From assembly GCF_014646695.1 (NCBI RefSeq), contig NZ_BMNT01000038.1, forward strand, positions 1 to 64,000: DNA of 64,000 nucleotides. Reading direction: 5' to 3'. A model generated the notes under the pieces. The model saw only the letters and a list, made by a program, of their open reading frames with translations. It was not told where the DNA came from and searched no databases. Positions within the stretch are counted from its first letter, which is position 1. Every line of letters starts with the position of its first letter. Positions 52,081-62,300 of this stretch are shown here, in pieces. The position numbers and the translations under genes are program-made. Source of the DNA: Sphaerisporangium melleum. Lineage in GTDB: Bacteria; Actinomycetota; Actinomycetes; Streptosporangiales; Streptosporangiaceae.

Positions 52081-52110
52081 GCCCCCGGGACCAGGTGCGA
52101 TCCCGGGGGC
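52081..52110. terminator. Bidirectional terminator
   Basis: GCCCCCGGGA (52081-52090) pairs with TCCCGGGGGC (52101-52110) around 10 bases, between the convergent LuxR and M4 protease genes. Confidence 0.8.
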
Positions 52111-52125
52111 CGTCGGAGTGGCCGC

Positions 52126-54384
52126 CTAGACGGTGATGCTCCAGGAGTCGAGGTAGCCGGTGTCGAGCAGGTAGTTGTCCCTGACCTCCAGTACCCACTG
52201 GCCCGCGGCCGCCTGGCTCACCGCGACCGAGTAGGTGCGGGTGCCGAAGGAGGCGCAGCTCCCGCTGCCCGCGGTCTTCAGGGAGTACCAGGTGCCGTTC
52301 GGGCCCTGCAGCCGGATTCCCAGGTCGTACGCGCAGGGGTGGGAGATGGTCACGCTGACCGTGACCGGCGAGACGGCGTTCCCGCTGGCGGTCGAGGTGA
52401 TCGGGCTGGTGACGATGGACCCGTCGTTGATGGTGACGTCGGTGCCGTTGGTGAAGGTGCGCTGGCCGCCGGTGCCGGTGACCGTCAGCGAGTAGGTCAC
52501 CGTGTGCGTGGCGCCGCTGCCGGTGCCGGTGATCGTCACGCTGTAGGTGCCGGCCGGGGTCGAGGAGGTGGTGGAGACGGTCAGGGTGGAGGAGCCACCC
52601 GAGGTGACCGACGCCGGGCTGAAGCTCGCGGTCGCCCCCGACGGCAGGCCGGACGCGCTGAAGGTGACGGTCTGCGCGCTGCCCGCGATGGTCGCGGTGC
52701 TCAGCGTGGTGGTGGCCGCCGAGCCCGGGGCCACCGAGCCGGAGGTCGGGCTGAGCGCCATCGAGAAGTCGTTGCTGGAGGAGGGGCTACAGGTCGGCTC
52801 GCCGGACTGCGCCGGGACCGAGATCGCGTTCCACGCCGCCTTGGTGGTCGCGCACTCGGGGCTGGTCGCGCCGTACAGCTCGACCGCCGCCTGCAGCGAG
52901 GCCAGCCGGATGTTGGCGTACCGCCAGGACGAGGTCTTGCGCTGCAGCGCGCCCATGTAGATCTTGCCGGCCTTCTGGATGCCGATGCCGGTCACCGACG
53001 AGGGGCCGCCGGAGCAGATCGGGCTGTTGGGCTTGCCGCCGCCCGGTGCGCTGCCCTCGGCCAGCAGGTAGAACCAGTGGTTCAGCGGGCCGGCCGCGGC
53101 GTGGACCTCGGTGCTCGAGATGGAGGAGGACCAGCAGTTGGGGTCACCGGCGAGCGACGGCTGGTACATGTACCGGATCGGCCCGTCGCCGACCAGGTCG
53201 ACCTCCTCGCCGACCTGGTAGTCCGGCGGGTCGTTGGGGTTGTTGGCGTACGCCTCGGTGAGCGCGCCGAAGATGTCGCCGGTGCTCTCGTTGATGCCGC
53301 CGTTCTCGTTGCCGGAGCCGGCGCCGCCGGGCGTGGTCTGGAAGATCGCGTGACCGAACTCGTGCGCCACGACGTCGATCGGGGTGGCCTGGCGGGCGTT
53401 GTCCTGCGAGTGGCCGAAGTTGGTGTAGCTGCCGTTCCAGTAGGCGTTGACGTCGTTCAGGCCCACCCGGACCGGATAGCCGCCGCCGCTGCCGTTGACA
53501 CCGTTGCGCCCGAGCCAGGCGCTCAGCATGTCCCATTCCTTCTGCGCGCCGTAGAGGGCGTCCACGCAGGCGGTCTCCAGGTTGGTACCCGAGCCGGTGC
53601 CCCAGGCGTCGTCGGTTCCGGTGTACGCCGAGCCGTTCTGCCCGCCACAGCGCAGGCCGCTGCGGGTGGAGTCGGTCATCGAGTACGAGCTGCCCGAGCC
53701 GCTGGTGTTGATGGTGACGGCGCCGTAGTAGTAGCCGGTGCCGGTGCCCGCGCGCACCTCGTCGTAGGCGTCGGCGATCTTGCCGGTCGCCGCGTCGACG
53801 AAGACGTGCTGCTTGCTGGGCTTGCCCGCGGCGATGCCGGAGACCAGCGCCTCCCAGGTCAGCCGGGGCTGCTGGCCCCAGGCCAGCACCACCAGGCGCG
53901 GGGCGGCGGAGTCGTCCACCCGGTCCAGCACGGTCTTGGCCGTCGCGGTGGCGGTGTCGGCGGTGACCGACGGAGTCGTCTTCAGCCCGAACGGCAGGGC
54001 GGCGGAGGCGGCGGCCGTGTCGCGCACCTTGCCGTTGCCGTCGGCGATCACGACGGCGTCGCCGCCGACGACCGGAAGGCCCTTGTAGCTGCGCTCGTAG
54101 CTGACGGAGTACAGGCCTCCGGCGCCGGGGGTCACGGCCGTCCGCTTGTACACCTCGTTGACGCTCACCCGCAGGTCGTCCAGGCCGCTGGCGATGGCCT
54201 GGTCGGCGGCGCCGGCGGCGCGCTGCGCGGGGTCGGAGAGGGCCGCGGCGCGTTCGGAGGCGGTGACGGAACCGACCAGTTCCTTGCCGCCGGGCGGAGG
54301 CTTGGCGCCCGCGGGGGTGGAGGGCGCCATCATGGCGACGACGGCCAGTCCGGCCGTTGCGGCCAGTAGAGCTCTGCGCCTCAT
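52126..54384 (-). CDS. Secreted M4 (thermolysin-like) metallopeptidase with P domain
   Basis: This 752-residue extracellular protease has a signal peptide (about 1-27), an FTP/PepSY-type propeptide (to about 215) and an M4 catalytic domain. Zinc ligands are H341, H345 (HEFGH, with catalytic E342) and E366 (INESTGD). The substrate-side His lies in VHAAAGPLNHWF. A Ser/Thr-rich Ig-like segment follows (about 540-635), then a C-terminal proprotein-convertase P domain (GQRTFTNGTDVTINDG). AAAGGAA precedes ATG 54384. Confidence 0.95.
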   Translation of the reverse strand: MRRRALLAATAGLAVVAMMAPSTPAGAKPPPGGKELVGSVTASERAAALSDPAQRAAGAADQAIASGLDDLRVSVNEVYKRTAVTPGAGGLYSVSYERSYKGLPVVGGDAVVIADGNGKVRDTAAASAALPFGLKTTPSVTADTATATAKTVLDRVDDSAAPRLVVLAWGQQPRLTWEALVSGIAAGKPSKQHVFVDAATGKIADAYDEVRAGTGTGYYYGAVTINTSGSGSSYSMTDSTRSGLRCGGQNGSAYTGTDDAWGTGSGTNLETACVDALYGAQKEWDMLSAWLGRNGVNGSGGGYPVRVGLNDVNAYWNGSYTNFGHSQDNARQATPIDVVAHEFGHAIFQTTPGGAGSGNENGGINESTGDIFGALTEAYANNPNDPPDYQVGEEVDLVGDGPIRYMYQPSLAGDPNCWSSSISSTEVHAAAGPLNHWFYLLAEGSAPGGGKPNSPICSGGPSSVTGIGIQKAGKIYMGALQRKTSSWRYANIRLASLQAAVELYGATSPECATTKAAWNAISVPAQSGEPTCSPSSSNDFSMALSPTSGSVAPGSAATTTLSTATIAGSAQTVTFSASGLPSGATASFSPASVTSGGSSTLTVSTTSSTPAGTYSVTITGTGSGATHTVTYSLTVTGTGGQRTFTNGTDVTINDGSIVTSPITSTASGNAVSPVTVSVTISHPCAYDLGIRLQGPNGTWYSLKTAGSGSCASFGTRTYSVAVSQAAAGQWVLEVRDNYLLDTGYLDSWSITV

Positions 54385-54854
54385 GCGCGATGTTCCTTTC
54401 TCTGCCTCCCACCAGCCCGCGCCCGCAGGTTAGCGGGGTACGCGGGACGCACGCGGCAGGGAGGCACCCGGCGGCGTGGCGGCGGTGGGATCGGGGGGTG
54501 ATGAGAGAAATGGGGGGTGATGGGAGCGGGCCCGGCGGATGAGGTGATGCGAGCGGGGGGTGTGCCGCCTCATCCGCCGGAGACTTCTCCCACGGCGGTA
54601 GGGGCGGCTAGGGCGGGAGTGCGGGGGATGTCACGTCGCGGCGCTCCTGTTCTCGCGTTCCCGGGCAGGGTGCGAACCTGCTTGGCCGAGACGCTAGGTG
54701 CGCGTGGCGGAGTTGAACATCCGTAAGGACATCCGTAGATGTACGGAAAAATCGGCTTATCTAGGGATGGCTGATGTCGAAACCGCAGGTGAACGCCCCC
54801 GCCCGGCATACCGAGACGGGGGCGCCCGAGAGTGGCCGGTTCAGCGGGGACCGG
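54385..54854. other. 470-base region with repeat cluster
   Basis: No gene is supported. ACATCCGTA occurs at 54717-54725 and 54729-54737 (12-bp period), followed by CCGTA-GATG-TACGG (54733-54746), which looks like a regulator-binding cluster. A long inverted repeat (GGCGGATGAGG and CCTCATCCGCC, about 54533-54578) lies closer to the M4 protease gene. Repeated GGGGGGTGATG (about 54491-54521) adds purine bias. Confidence 0.5.
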
Positions 54855-55832
54855 TCATCCGCGGCCGTGCGGAGCGTCCCAGTCGAGCAGCGGCCCTGCC
54901 GGCACGATGCGCGACGGGTTCAACTGCGGGTGTGTCGTGTAGTAGTGCCGCTTGATGTGGTCGAAGTCGGTCGTCCCGCCGAACGCCGGGTGCTGGTAGA
55001 GGTCTCTGGCGTACGCCCACAGGTTGGGATGGTCGGCCAGCCGTCGCAGGTTGGCCTTGAAGTGCGTGACGTACACCGCGTCGAAGCGCACCAGCGTCAC
55101 CCACAGCCGTACGTCCGCTTCGGTCGGCCGGTCCCCGAACAGGTAGCGGCCGGCGCCGAGGCGCTCCTCCAGCTCGTCCAGCATCGCGAACAGCGCGCGC
55201 ACCGCCTCGTCGTAGGCCTGCTGGCCGGTGGCGAAGCCGCAGCGGTACACCCCGTTGTTGACCGCGGCGTACACCCGGTCGTTCAGCGCGTCGATCTCGG
55301 GCCGCAGGCCGGCCGGGTAGAGATCGATGTCATCGCGCGCCCACTGTCCGAACTGCGTCCCGAGGTCGATGGAGATGTCGGGGAAGTTGTTGCTCACGAT
55401 GCCGCCGGTGCGACGGTCCCACAGCACCGGCACCGACACGTGGCCGTCGTACCCGGGTTCACTCGCCTCGTAGGCCTCGCGCAGCAGCGTGAAGCCGTTC
55501 ACCGGGTCGGCGGTGTGCCCCGGGCCCTCACGGAACGCCCAGCCGCGCCCGTCGCGCACCGGGTCCAGCACGGACATCGACACGACGTCCTCCAGTCCCT
55601 TCAGGGCCCGGACGATGACCGAACGGTGCGCCCACGGGCAGGCCAGCGAGACGTACAGGTGGTAGCGGCCCGGCTCGGCCGGGTAGCCGCTGCTCCCGTC
55701 CGCGGTGATCCGGCCGCGGAAGCCGTACGGCGGACGGGTGAACGCGCCCTTGGTGTCATTGGAGTTCTTGATGCCGTAGTCCCCGTGGACGGCGAAGTCC
55801 ACCGGGCTCGCGACGGCGGCGGTACCGGTCAA
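54855..55832 (-). CDS. Xi-class glutathione S-transferase-like protein (glutathionyl-hydroquinone reductase family)
   Basis: This 325-residue protein has the family's thioredoxin-like domain with the active C65 in ACPWAHR and a helical C-terminal domain (GDRPTEADVRLWVTLVRFD). Enzymes of this class reduce thiol conjugates of hydroquinones. Actinobacteria use mycothiol, so the physiological thiol may be mycothiol instead of glutathione (inference). The start is a TTG at 55832 with GGGAGG about 10 bases upstream. Confidence 0.9.
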   Translation of the reverse strand: MTGTAAVASPVDFAVHGDYGIKNSNDTKGAFTRPPYGFRGRITADGSSGYPAEPGRYHLYVSLACPWAHRSVIVRALKGLEDVVSMSVLDPVRDGRGWAFREGPGHTADPVNGFTLLREAYEASEPGYDGHVSVPVLWDRRTGGIVSNNFPDISIDLGTQFGQWARDDIDLYPAGLRPEIDALNDRVYAAVNNGVYRCGFATGQQAYDEAVRALFAMLDELEERLGAGRYLFGDRPTEADVRLWVTLVRFDAVYVTHFKANLRRLADHPNLWAYARDLYQHPAFGGTTDFDHIKRHYYTTHPQLNPSRIVPAGPLLDWDAPHGRG

Positions 55833-56040
55833 CGTTGTGATCCCTCCCGGCCGGAAATCCCTTGTCCCGCCAGGACTACCCCATCCTCACGCCACCTGTG
55901 GCTCCGGCTCCGGCGTGGTGTTCCGCCGCCGGGCAAGTGCAGCGCTAACGTGATTTGTCGCCCGCGATCCGCACGTCCCGGGGCACCGTACCGGTCGAGT
56001 CGGCACGATCTATCCCTGTGGTCTGGTGGAATAGCGTGCT

Positions 56041-59000
56041 GTGAGTGGTCAGGCCTACCGTCTGGTGCGACGGGGAAGCGCGGGGCAGGCGATGCCCCCT
56101 GTTCTGGACGAGCACCAGCGGGCGGTCGTCCGCCACGAGGGCGGCCCGCTGCTCGTGCTCGCGGGCCCCGGCACCGGCAAGACCACCACGATCGTCGAGA
56201 GCGTCGTCGACCGCGTCGAGCGCCGCGGCACCGACCCCGAGCGGGTGCTCGTGCTGACCTTCAGCCGCAAGGCGGCCGAAGAGCTGCGCGAGCGTATCAC
56301 CGCCCGCATGCGCCGCACCACGCGCACTCCGCTCGCGCTCACCTTCCACAGCTACGCCTACGCCCTGCTGCGCCGCGAGGCCGTGCTGGCCGGCGAACCA
56401 CCGCCGCGCCTGCTGACCGGCCCCGAGCAGCTCCTGGAGATCCGGCGGCTGCTGCACGGCGAGCTGGAGGACGGCGCCGCGCACTGGCCGTCCGGCATGC
56501 GAGAGGCGCTGAAGACCCGCGGGTTCGCCGAGGAGCTGCGCGACTTCCTGGCCCGGGCCGCCGAGCGCGGCCTGGACGGAGACGACCTGGTCGTCCTCGG
56601 CCGCGAGCAAGGCCGGGCCGACTGGGTGGCCGCGGGCCGGTTCGCCCACCGGTACGCCGACCGCTTCGACCTCGACCCGACCCCCTCGCTGGACTACGCC
56701 GAGCTGATCCGCGCCGCCGCCGGCCTGCTCGACGACGCCGGGGTGCGCGAGCGCGAGCGCGCCGCCTACGACGTCGTCTTCGTGGACGAGTACCAGGACA
56801 CCGACCCGGCGCAGGAGGTCCTGCTGCGCCGGCTCGCAGGCGACGGCCGCGACCTGATCGCCGTCGGCGACCCCGACCAGTCGATCTACGGGTTCCGCGG
56901 CGCCGACGTGCGCGGCATCCTGGCGTTCCCGCACCGCTTCCCCACGGCGGACGGCCGCGAGGCGCCGGTGATCGCGCTGCGGGTGTGCCGCAGGAGCGGC
57001 GGCGAGCTGCTGGCGGCCTCCCGCCGGGTCGCCGCCCGCCTGCCCGCCGCGCCCGCGGTCCCCGGTGCCGCAGGGACGCCCACGGCCGGCCGGGCCCGCG
57101 GCGGCCACCGCGACCTGATCGCCACCGAGGACGCGGACCCGGGCCAGGTGCGAGTGCTGCTCGCCGACAGCGAGAGCCAGGAGGCCGCGGTGGTGGCCGA
57201 CACGCTGCGCCGCGCGCACCTGCTCGACGGGGTGCCCTGGGGACGCATGGCCGTCCTGGTGCGGTCGGCGAGCCGCCAGGTGCCGATGCTGCGCCGCGCC
57301 CTGCTCACCGCCGGGGTGCCCGTCGTGGTCGCCGGCGACGAGGTGCCCCTGGTGCGGGAGCCGGGGGTGCGGCCGCTGATCGACGTGCTGCGCGTCGCGC
57401 TCCGGCCGCGGACCCTGGACGTCGCCACGGTGGAGGACCTGCTGACCGGGCCGGTCGGCGGCACCGACCCGATCGGGGTGCGGCGGCTGCGCCGCGCGCT
57501 GCGCGCCGCCGAGCTCGCCGCGACGGCCGAGAGCGAAGGGATGCCGTCCGCGCCCGCCCGCTCGTCCGACGAGCTGCTGCTGGCCGCGGTGCGCGACGCC
57601 CGCGAGCTGGTCCCGGTCGAGGAGCACGTGGCCGCGCCCGCCGCGCGGGTCGCCCGGCTGATCGGCGTCGCCCGCGAGGCCGCCGAGCGGGGCGACACCG
57701 CCGAGGAGGCCCTGTGGGCGGTCTGGCAGGCGTCCGGCCTCGCCGACGCCTGGACCGAGACGAGCCTGGCCGGCGGCGCGCGCGGCGCCCAGGCCGACCG
57801 TGACCTCGACGCCGTGGTGGCGCTGTTCGACCACGCCGCGCGCTTCGTCGACCGCCTGCCGCACGCCGGCCCGCAGGTCTTCCTGGACGACCTGTCCTCC
57901 CAGGAGATCGCGGGCAGCACCCTGGCCGAGCACGCGCCGCACGGCGACGCGGTGCGCATCCTCACCGCCCACCGCTCCAAGGGCCTCGAATGGGACGTCG
58001 TGGTGGTCGCGGGCGTGCAGGAAGGCGTCTGGCCCGACCTGCGGCTGCGCGGGTCGCTGCTCGGCGTGCAGGAGATGGTCGAGCTGGCCGAGGGCTCGGC
58101 GCTCGACGGCGCGGACGCCGCAGGAGCCGCCCTGGCCGGCAAGCTGCTCGCCGAGGAGCGGCGGCTGTTCTACGTGGCGGCCACCCGCGCCCGCCGCCGG
58201 CTGGTCGTCACCGCGGTCGGCGGCGAGGACACCGACGAGCGTCCCTCGCGGTTCCTGGCCGAGTTGGCGCCCGGCGCGGTCGAGGAGGCCGCCGTCGACG
58301 ACCGTGCCCGCTGGCTGAGCATGTCCGCGCTGGTCGCCGACCTGCGGGCCGCCGTGTGCGACACGGCGCGGCCCGAGCCGATGCGCCAGGCTGCCGCGGC
58401 GCACCTGGCCCGGCTGGCCCGGGCCGGCGTCTCCGGGGCCCACCCCGACGAGTGGTACGCGCTCACGCCGCTGTCCGACGACCGCCCGCTGAGCTGGCCT
58501 TCCGGCATCGTCCGGGTCTCCCCGTCCGCGGTGGAGAGCTTCACCAAGTGCGGGCTGCGCTGGCTGCTGGAGACCGCCGTGGGCGCCTCGGGCACCGACA
58601 TGTCCCGCAGCCTCGGCAGCGTCATCCACGCCATCGCCGTCCTGGCCGCCGCCGGGCAGGAGGGGGACACCCTCGGCAAACGGCTCGACGAGATCTGGGA
58701 CGGCCTCGACTTCGGCGGCGTATGGTTCAACCGCAAGCAACGCCGGGTCGCCGAGCAGATGGTCGCCCGCTTCCTCGCCTGGCACGAGGGCAACCCGCGC
58801 GAGCTGATCGCCGTCGAGGAGGCCTTCACCGCCAAGCTGTCGGACGGGGTGGAGATCCGCGGCCGGGTCGACCGGGTGGAGCGGGACGACCAGGGGCGTG
58901 CCGTGATCATCGACATCAAGACCGGCGGGACCAAGCCGTCCGACCCGGAGATCGACCGCCACCCCCAGCTCGGCGTCTACCAGCTCGCCACCCTGCTCGG

Positions 59001-59271
59001 CGCGTTCGAGCGCCACGACGTGCGCGACCCCGGCGGCGCCGCGCTCGTCCAGGTCGGCAAGGCCGCGGGCAAGGACGCCAAGAAGGCCAAGGAGCAGGCC
59101 CAGGGCGCCCTCGGCGACGACCCCGACCCCGAGTGGGCGCGCAGCCTGGTCACCACGGTCGCGACCGGCATGGCCTCGGGCGTGTTCACCGCCCAGGTCA
59201 ACGACGGCTGCCGCACCTGCGCCGCCAAGGCGAGCTGCCCGGTCAACGACGGCGGAGGCCAGGTGTGCTGA
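56041..59271 (+). CDS. adnA: AdnA-like UvrD-type helicase-nuclease subunit
   Basis: AdnA pairs with AdnB to resect double-strand breaks. The 1076-residue product has helicase motifs GPGTGKTTT (42-50), DEYQDTD (from 249), QSIYGFRG, LTAHRSKGLEWD and VAATRARRRL. The C-terminal RecB-like nuclease has D958-x-K960 (IIDIKTGG). Four cysteines, C837, C1057, C1060 and C1066, are arranged as an Fe-S cluster of the AddB type. GTG 56041 is the first start before the conserved region. It is followed by adnB, as Rv3202c-Rv3201c. Confidence 0.93.
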   Translation: MSGQAYRLVRRGSAGQAMPPVLDEHQRAVVRHEGGPLLVLAGPGTGKTTTIVESVVDRVERRGTDPERVLVLTFSRKAAEELRERITARMRRTTRTPLALTFHSYAYALLRREAVLAGEPPPRLLTGPEQLLEIRRLLHGELEDGAAHWPSGMREALKTRGFAEELRDFLARAAERGLDGDDLVVLGREQGRADWVAAGRFAHRYADRFDLDPTPSLDYAELIRAAAGLLDDAGVRERERAAYDVVFVDEYQDTDPAQEVLLRRLAGDGRDLIAVGDPDQSIYGFRGADVRGILAFPHRFPTADGREAPVIALRVCRRSGGELLAASRRVAARLPAAPAVPGAAGTPTAGRARGGHRDLIATEDADPGQVRVLLADSESQEAAVVADTLRRAHLLDGVPWGRMAVLVRSASRQVPMLRRALLTAGVPVVVAGDEVPLVREPGVRPLIDVLRVALRPRTLDVATVEDLLTGPVGGTDPIGVRRLRRALRAAELAATAESEGMPSAPARSSDELLLAAVRDARELVPVEEHVAAPAARVARLIGVAREAAERGDTAEEALWAVWQASGLADAWTETSLAGGARGAQADRDLDAVVALFDHAARFVDRLPHAGPQVFLDDLSSQEIAGSTLAEHAPHGDAVRILTAHRSKGLEWDVVVVAGVQEGVWPDLRLRGSLLGVQEMVELAEGSALDGADAAGAALAGKLLAEERRLFYVAATRARRRLVVTAVGGEDTDERPSRFLAELAPGAVEEAAVDDRARWLSMSALVADLRAAVCDTARPEPMRQAAAAHLARLARAGVSGAHPDEWYALTPLSDDRPLSWPSGIVRVSPSAVESFTKCGLRWLLETAVGASGTDMSRSLGSVIHAIAVLAAAGQEGDTLGKRLDEIWDGLDFGGVWFNRKQRRVAEQMVARFLAWHEGNPRELIAVEEAFTAKLSDGVEIRGRVDRVERDDQGRAVIIDIKTGGTKPSDPEIDRHPQLGVYQLATLLGAFERHDVRDPGGAALVQVGKAAGKDAKKAKEQAQGALGDDPDPEWARSLVTTVATGMASGVFTAQVNDGCRTCAAKASCPVNDGGGQVC

Positions 59272-59395
59272 CCGCTTCCGCCATGCCGTGCAGGCTCTCC
59301 CCGCCGGCTCGTGTGTCGATCCGGCTCACTCTGCCCGCCCCCATGCCGGCCGTTCTCGCCCCGGCGCCATGGCCACGTAGCGTCCGGGGGACGGC

Positions 59396-62300
59396 GTGCT
59401 AGGAGCGCATCCGCCGGCCCCGGCGGCCGGGCGGGACGACACCAGGCCGGCGCTGATCAGCCCGGCCGAGCTGGCCGACAAGCTCGGCATCCCGCCGCCC
59501 ACCCCCCAGCAGGCCGCCGTCATCGAGGCGCCGCTGGAGCCGACGGTCGTCGTCGCCGGCGCCGGGTCGGGCAAGAGCGAGACCATGGCCGGCCGGGTCG
59601 TCTGGCTGGTCGCCAACGGGCTGGTCCACCCCGAACGCGTCCTCGGCCTCACCTTCACCCGCAAGGCCGCCGCCGAGCTGGCCGCGCGCGTCCGCAAGCG
59701 GCTCACCCGCCTGGCCGAGGTCGGCCTGGCCCCGGCCGAGCTGCTGGAGACCGAGCCCACCGTGTCGACCTACCACTCCTACGCCGCGCGGCTGGTCACC
59801 GACCACGCGCTGCGCGAGGCGATGGAGCCGACCATGCGCCTGGTCAGCCCGGCCATCTCCTGGCAGATGGCGGCCCGGGTGGTCGGCCGGTACGACGGCC
59901 CGATGGACCGCATCGACCTGGCCCCGCCGTCGGTCACCGCGGCCGTGCTGGAGCTCGCCGGCGAGCTGGCCGAGCACCTGCGCACCCCCGGCGACGTGCG
60001 CGAGGTCGGCCACTGGCTCGACGAGCGCCTCGCCCGGCTCACCGGCCGCCCGACCCTCGTCCAGCGCAGGCCGGTGCGCACCCAGGAGATCCGCGAGCAG
60101 TTCCTCCCGCTCGTCGAGGCGTACGAGCGGGAGAAGCGCAGGCGCGAGGTCATCGACTACGGCGACCAGATGGCGCTCGCCGCCCGCATCGCCGACCGGC
60201 ACCCCGAGGTCGGCGTGATCGAGCGGGGGAGGTTCTCGGTCGTCCTGCTGGACGAGTACCAGGACACCAGCCACGCCCAGCTCGTCCTGCTGCGGGCGCT
60301 GTTCGGCGGCGGCCATCCGGTCACCGCCGTCGGCGATCCCTGCCAGTCGATCTACGGCTGGCGCGGGGCGTCGTCGGGCAATCTCCGGCGCTTCGTGCAC
60401 GACTTCCCCACCGCGGCCGGCCGGCCCGCCCCGGTGCGCAGGCTCTCGGTGAGCTTCCGCAACGGCGAGCGGGTGCTCGACGTCGCCGCCCGCGTACAGG
60501 GCCCGCTGCGCGCCGAGGCCCGCGAGGTGCCCGTGCTGGTCCCCGGCGGCAACCGCGTCGGGCGCGGCCGGGTCATCTGCGCCTTCCACGAGACCGCCGA
60601 CGGCGAGGCCGAGTGGATCGCCGGCGAGGTGGTCCGCCTGCTCGGCAGAGAGGTCGCGCCGGACGGCCTGCCGTGGGGGGACGGCGAGCGCGACAAACTC
60701 CGCGAGAAGGTCAAGTCCAGCGGCCCGTGGGGCGGGCCGATGGCGCTGCAGCCGCAGGACGTCGCCGTCCTGGCCCGCAAGCGGTCGCAGTTCCCCGCGC
60801 TGCGCCGGGCCCTTGAGGCGCGTGGCATCCCGGTCGAGGTGGTCGGCCTCGGCGGGCTGCTCACCGTCCCCGAGGTCGCCGACCTGGTGGCGACCCTGCG
60901 CGTGCTGTACGAGCCGACCGCGGGCGACGCGCTCGCCCGGCTGCTCGCCGGGCCGCGCTGGCGCATCGGCCCCGCCGACCTCAAGGCCCTCGGTGACCTG
61001 GCCAGAGAGCTCACCGCGACCACCCGGGGCGGGCCGGCGGCGGACGACCCGCTGGAGCAGGCCGTGACCGACATGCGCGAGGAGCGCGGCAGCCTGGTCG
61101 ACGCCCTGGACGAGCTGGCCGACCGTTCCGAGTGGCTGGAGCGGTTCTCGCCGCTCGCCCGCGCCCGGCTGCCGCGGCTGGCGCACGAGTTGCGCGTCCT
61201 GCGCGCGCACGCGGGGCAGCCGCTGCCCGACCTGATCAGCGAGATCGAGCGGCGCACCGGCCTGGACATCGAGGTGGCCGCCCGGGGTGGCGGTCCGCTG
61301 GCGGCCCGCGCCGACCTGGACGCCTTCCTGGACGCCGCCTCCCGGTTCGCCGGCGACGCCGAGGACCCCACCCTGGGTGCCTTCCTCGCCTACCTGAAGG
61401 CGGCCGAGGCCGAGGAGTTCGGTCTGGAGGCCGGCCGGGTCGGCGAGACCAACAGCGTGAAACTCATGACGGTCCACGCCTCCAAGGGCCTGGAGTGGCC
61501 GGTCGTCATCGTGCCGGGCCTGTCGCAGATCACCAGCCGGCGTGGCGGGCCGGCCAAGGGCAGCGTCTTCCCGGCGACCCCGGCGACCAACTCGCGGTGG
61601 ACCGAGAACCCACGCAAACTGCCGTACTCCCTGCGCGGCGACCGGTCCGACCTTCCGGCGCTGGCGGGGCTGGAGAAGGACGACCTGGCCGAGTTCGACG
61701 AGCGCTGCCGCGAGCGCGACCTGATGGAGGAGCGGCGGCTCGCCTACGTCGCGGTCACCCGGGCGCACTACCTGCTCATCGCCTCGGGCTACCGCTGGGG
61801 TTCGGCCGCCAGACCGCTTGAGCCGTCCGACTTCCTGCGCGAGGTCCGCGACTCCGGCGGCCAGGTCGCGCAGTGGGCTCCCGAGATGGCGGAGGGCGCC
61901 GCCAACCCCCTGCTCGCCGAGCCCGCCTCGGCGTCCTGGCCGGTCACGCCGGAGGGCGAGCGGCAGGACGCCGTCCGTTCCGGCGCCGCGCTGGTCTTCG
62001 CCGCCTTGGGCCACCTCTCCGCGGCCCCGGCCGCCTCCGGTCCACCTGCCGCGCCTCCCTCGTCCACCGCGCCGGGTTCGTCCGCCGCACCCGCCTCGTC
62101 AGCCGTGCCGGGTTCGTCCGCCGCGCCCGGTCCGCGGTCCGATGCGTCCTCGGTATCCGTCCCGATGCCGCCCGCGGCCGGTCAGAACGGAGACGTCTCC
62201 CGGGCCGCTCCCTTCCTGGACGAGCCTGCGCAAGATGCCCCTTTCCCGGATGAGGCCGCCAGGGACCTCCCACAGGCGCCCGCGGCCTCGCTCAATGGCG

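Noticed and set aside
54570-54809. 79-codon minus-strand frame in the 470-base gap
   Set aside because: Low-complexity composition, no ribosome site or leaderless box, and it overlaps the repeat cluster.
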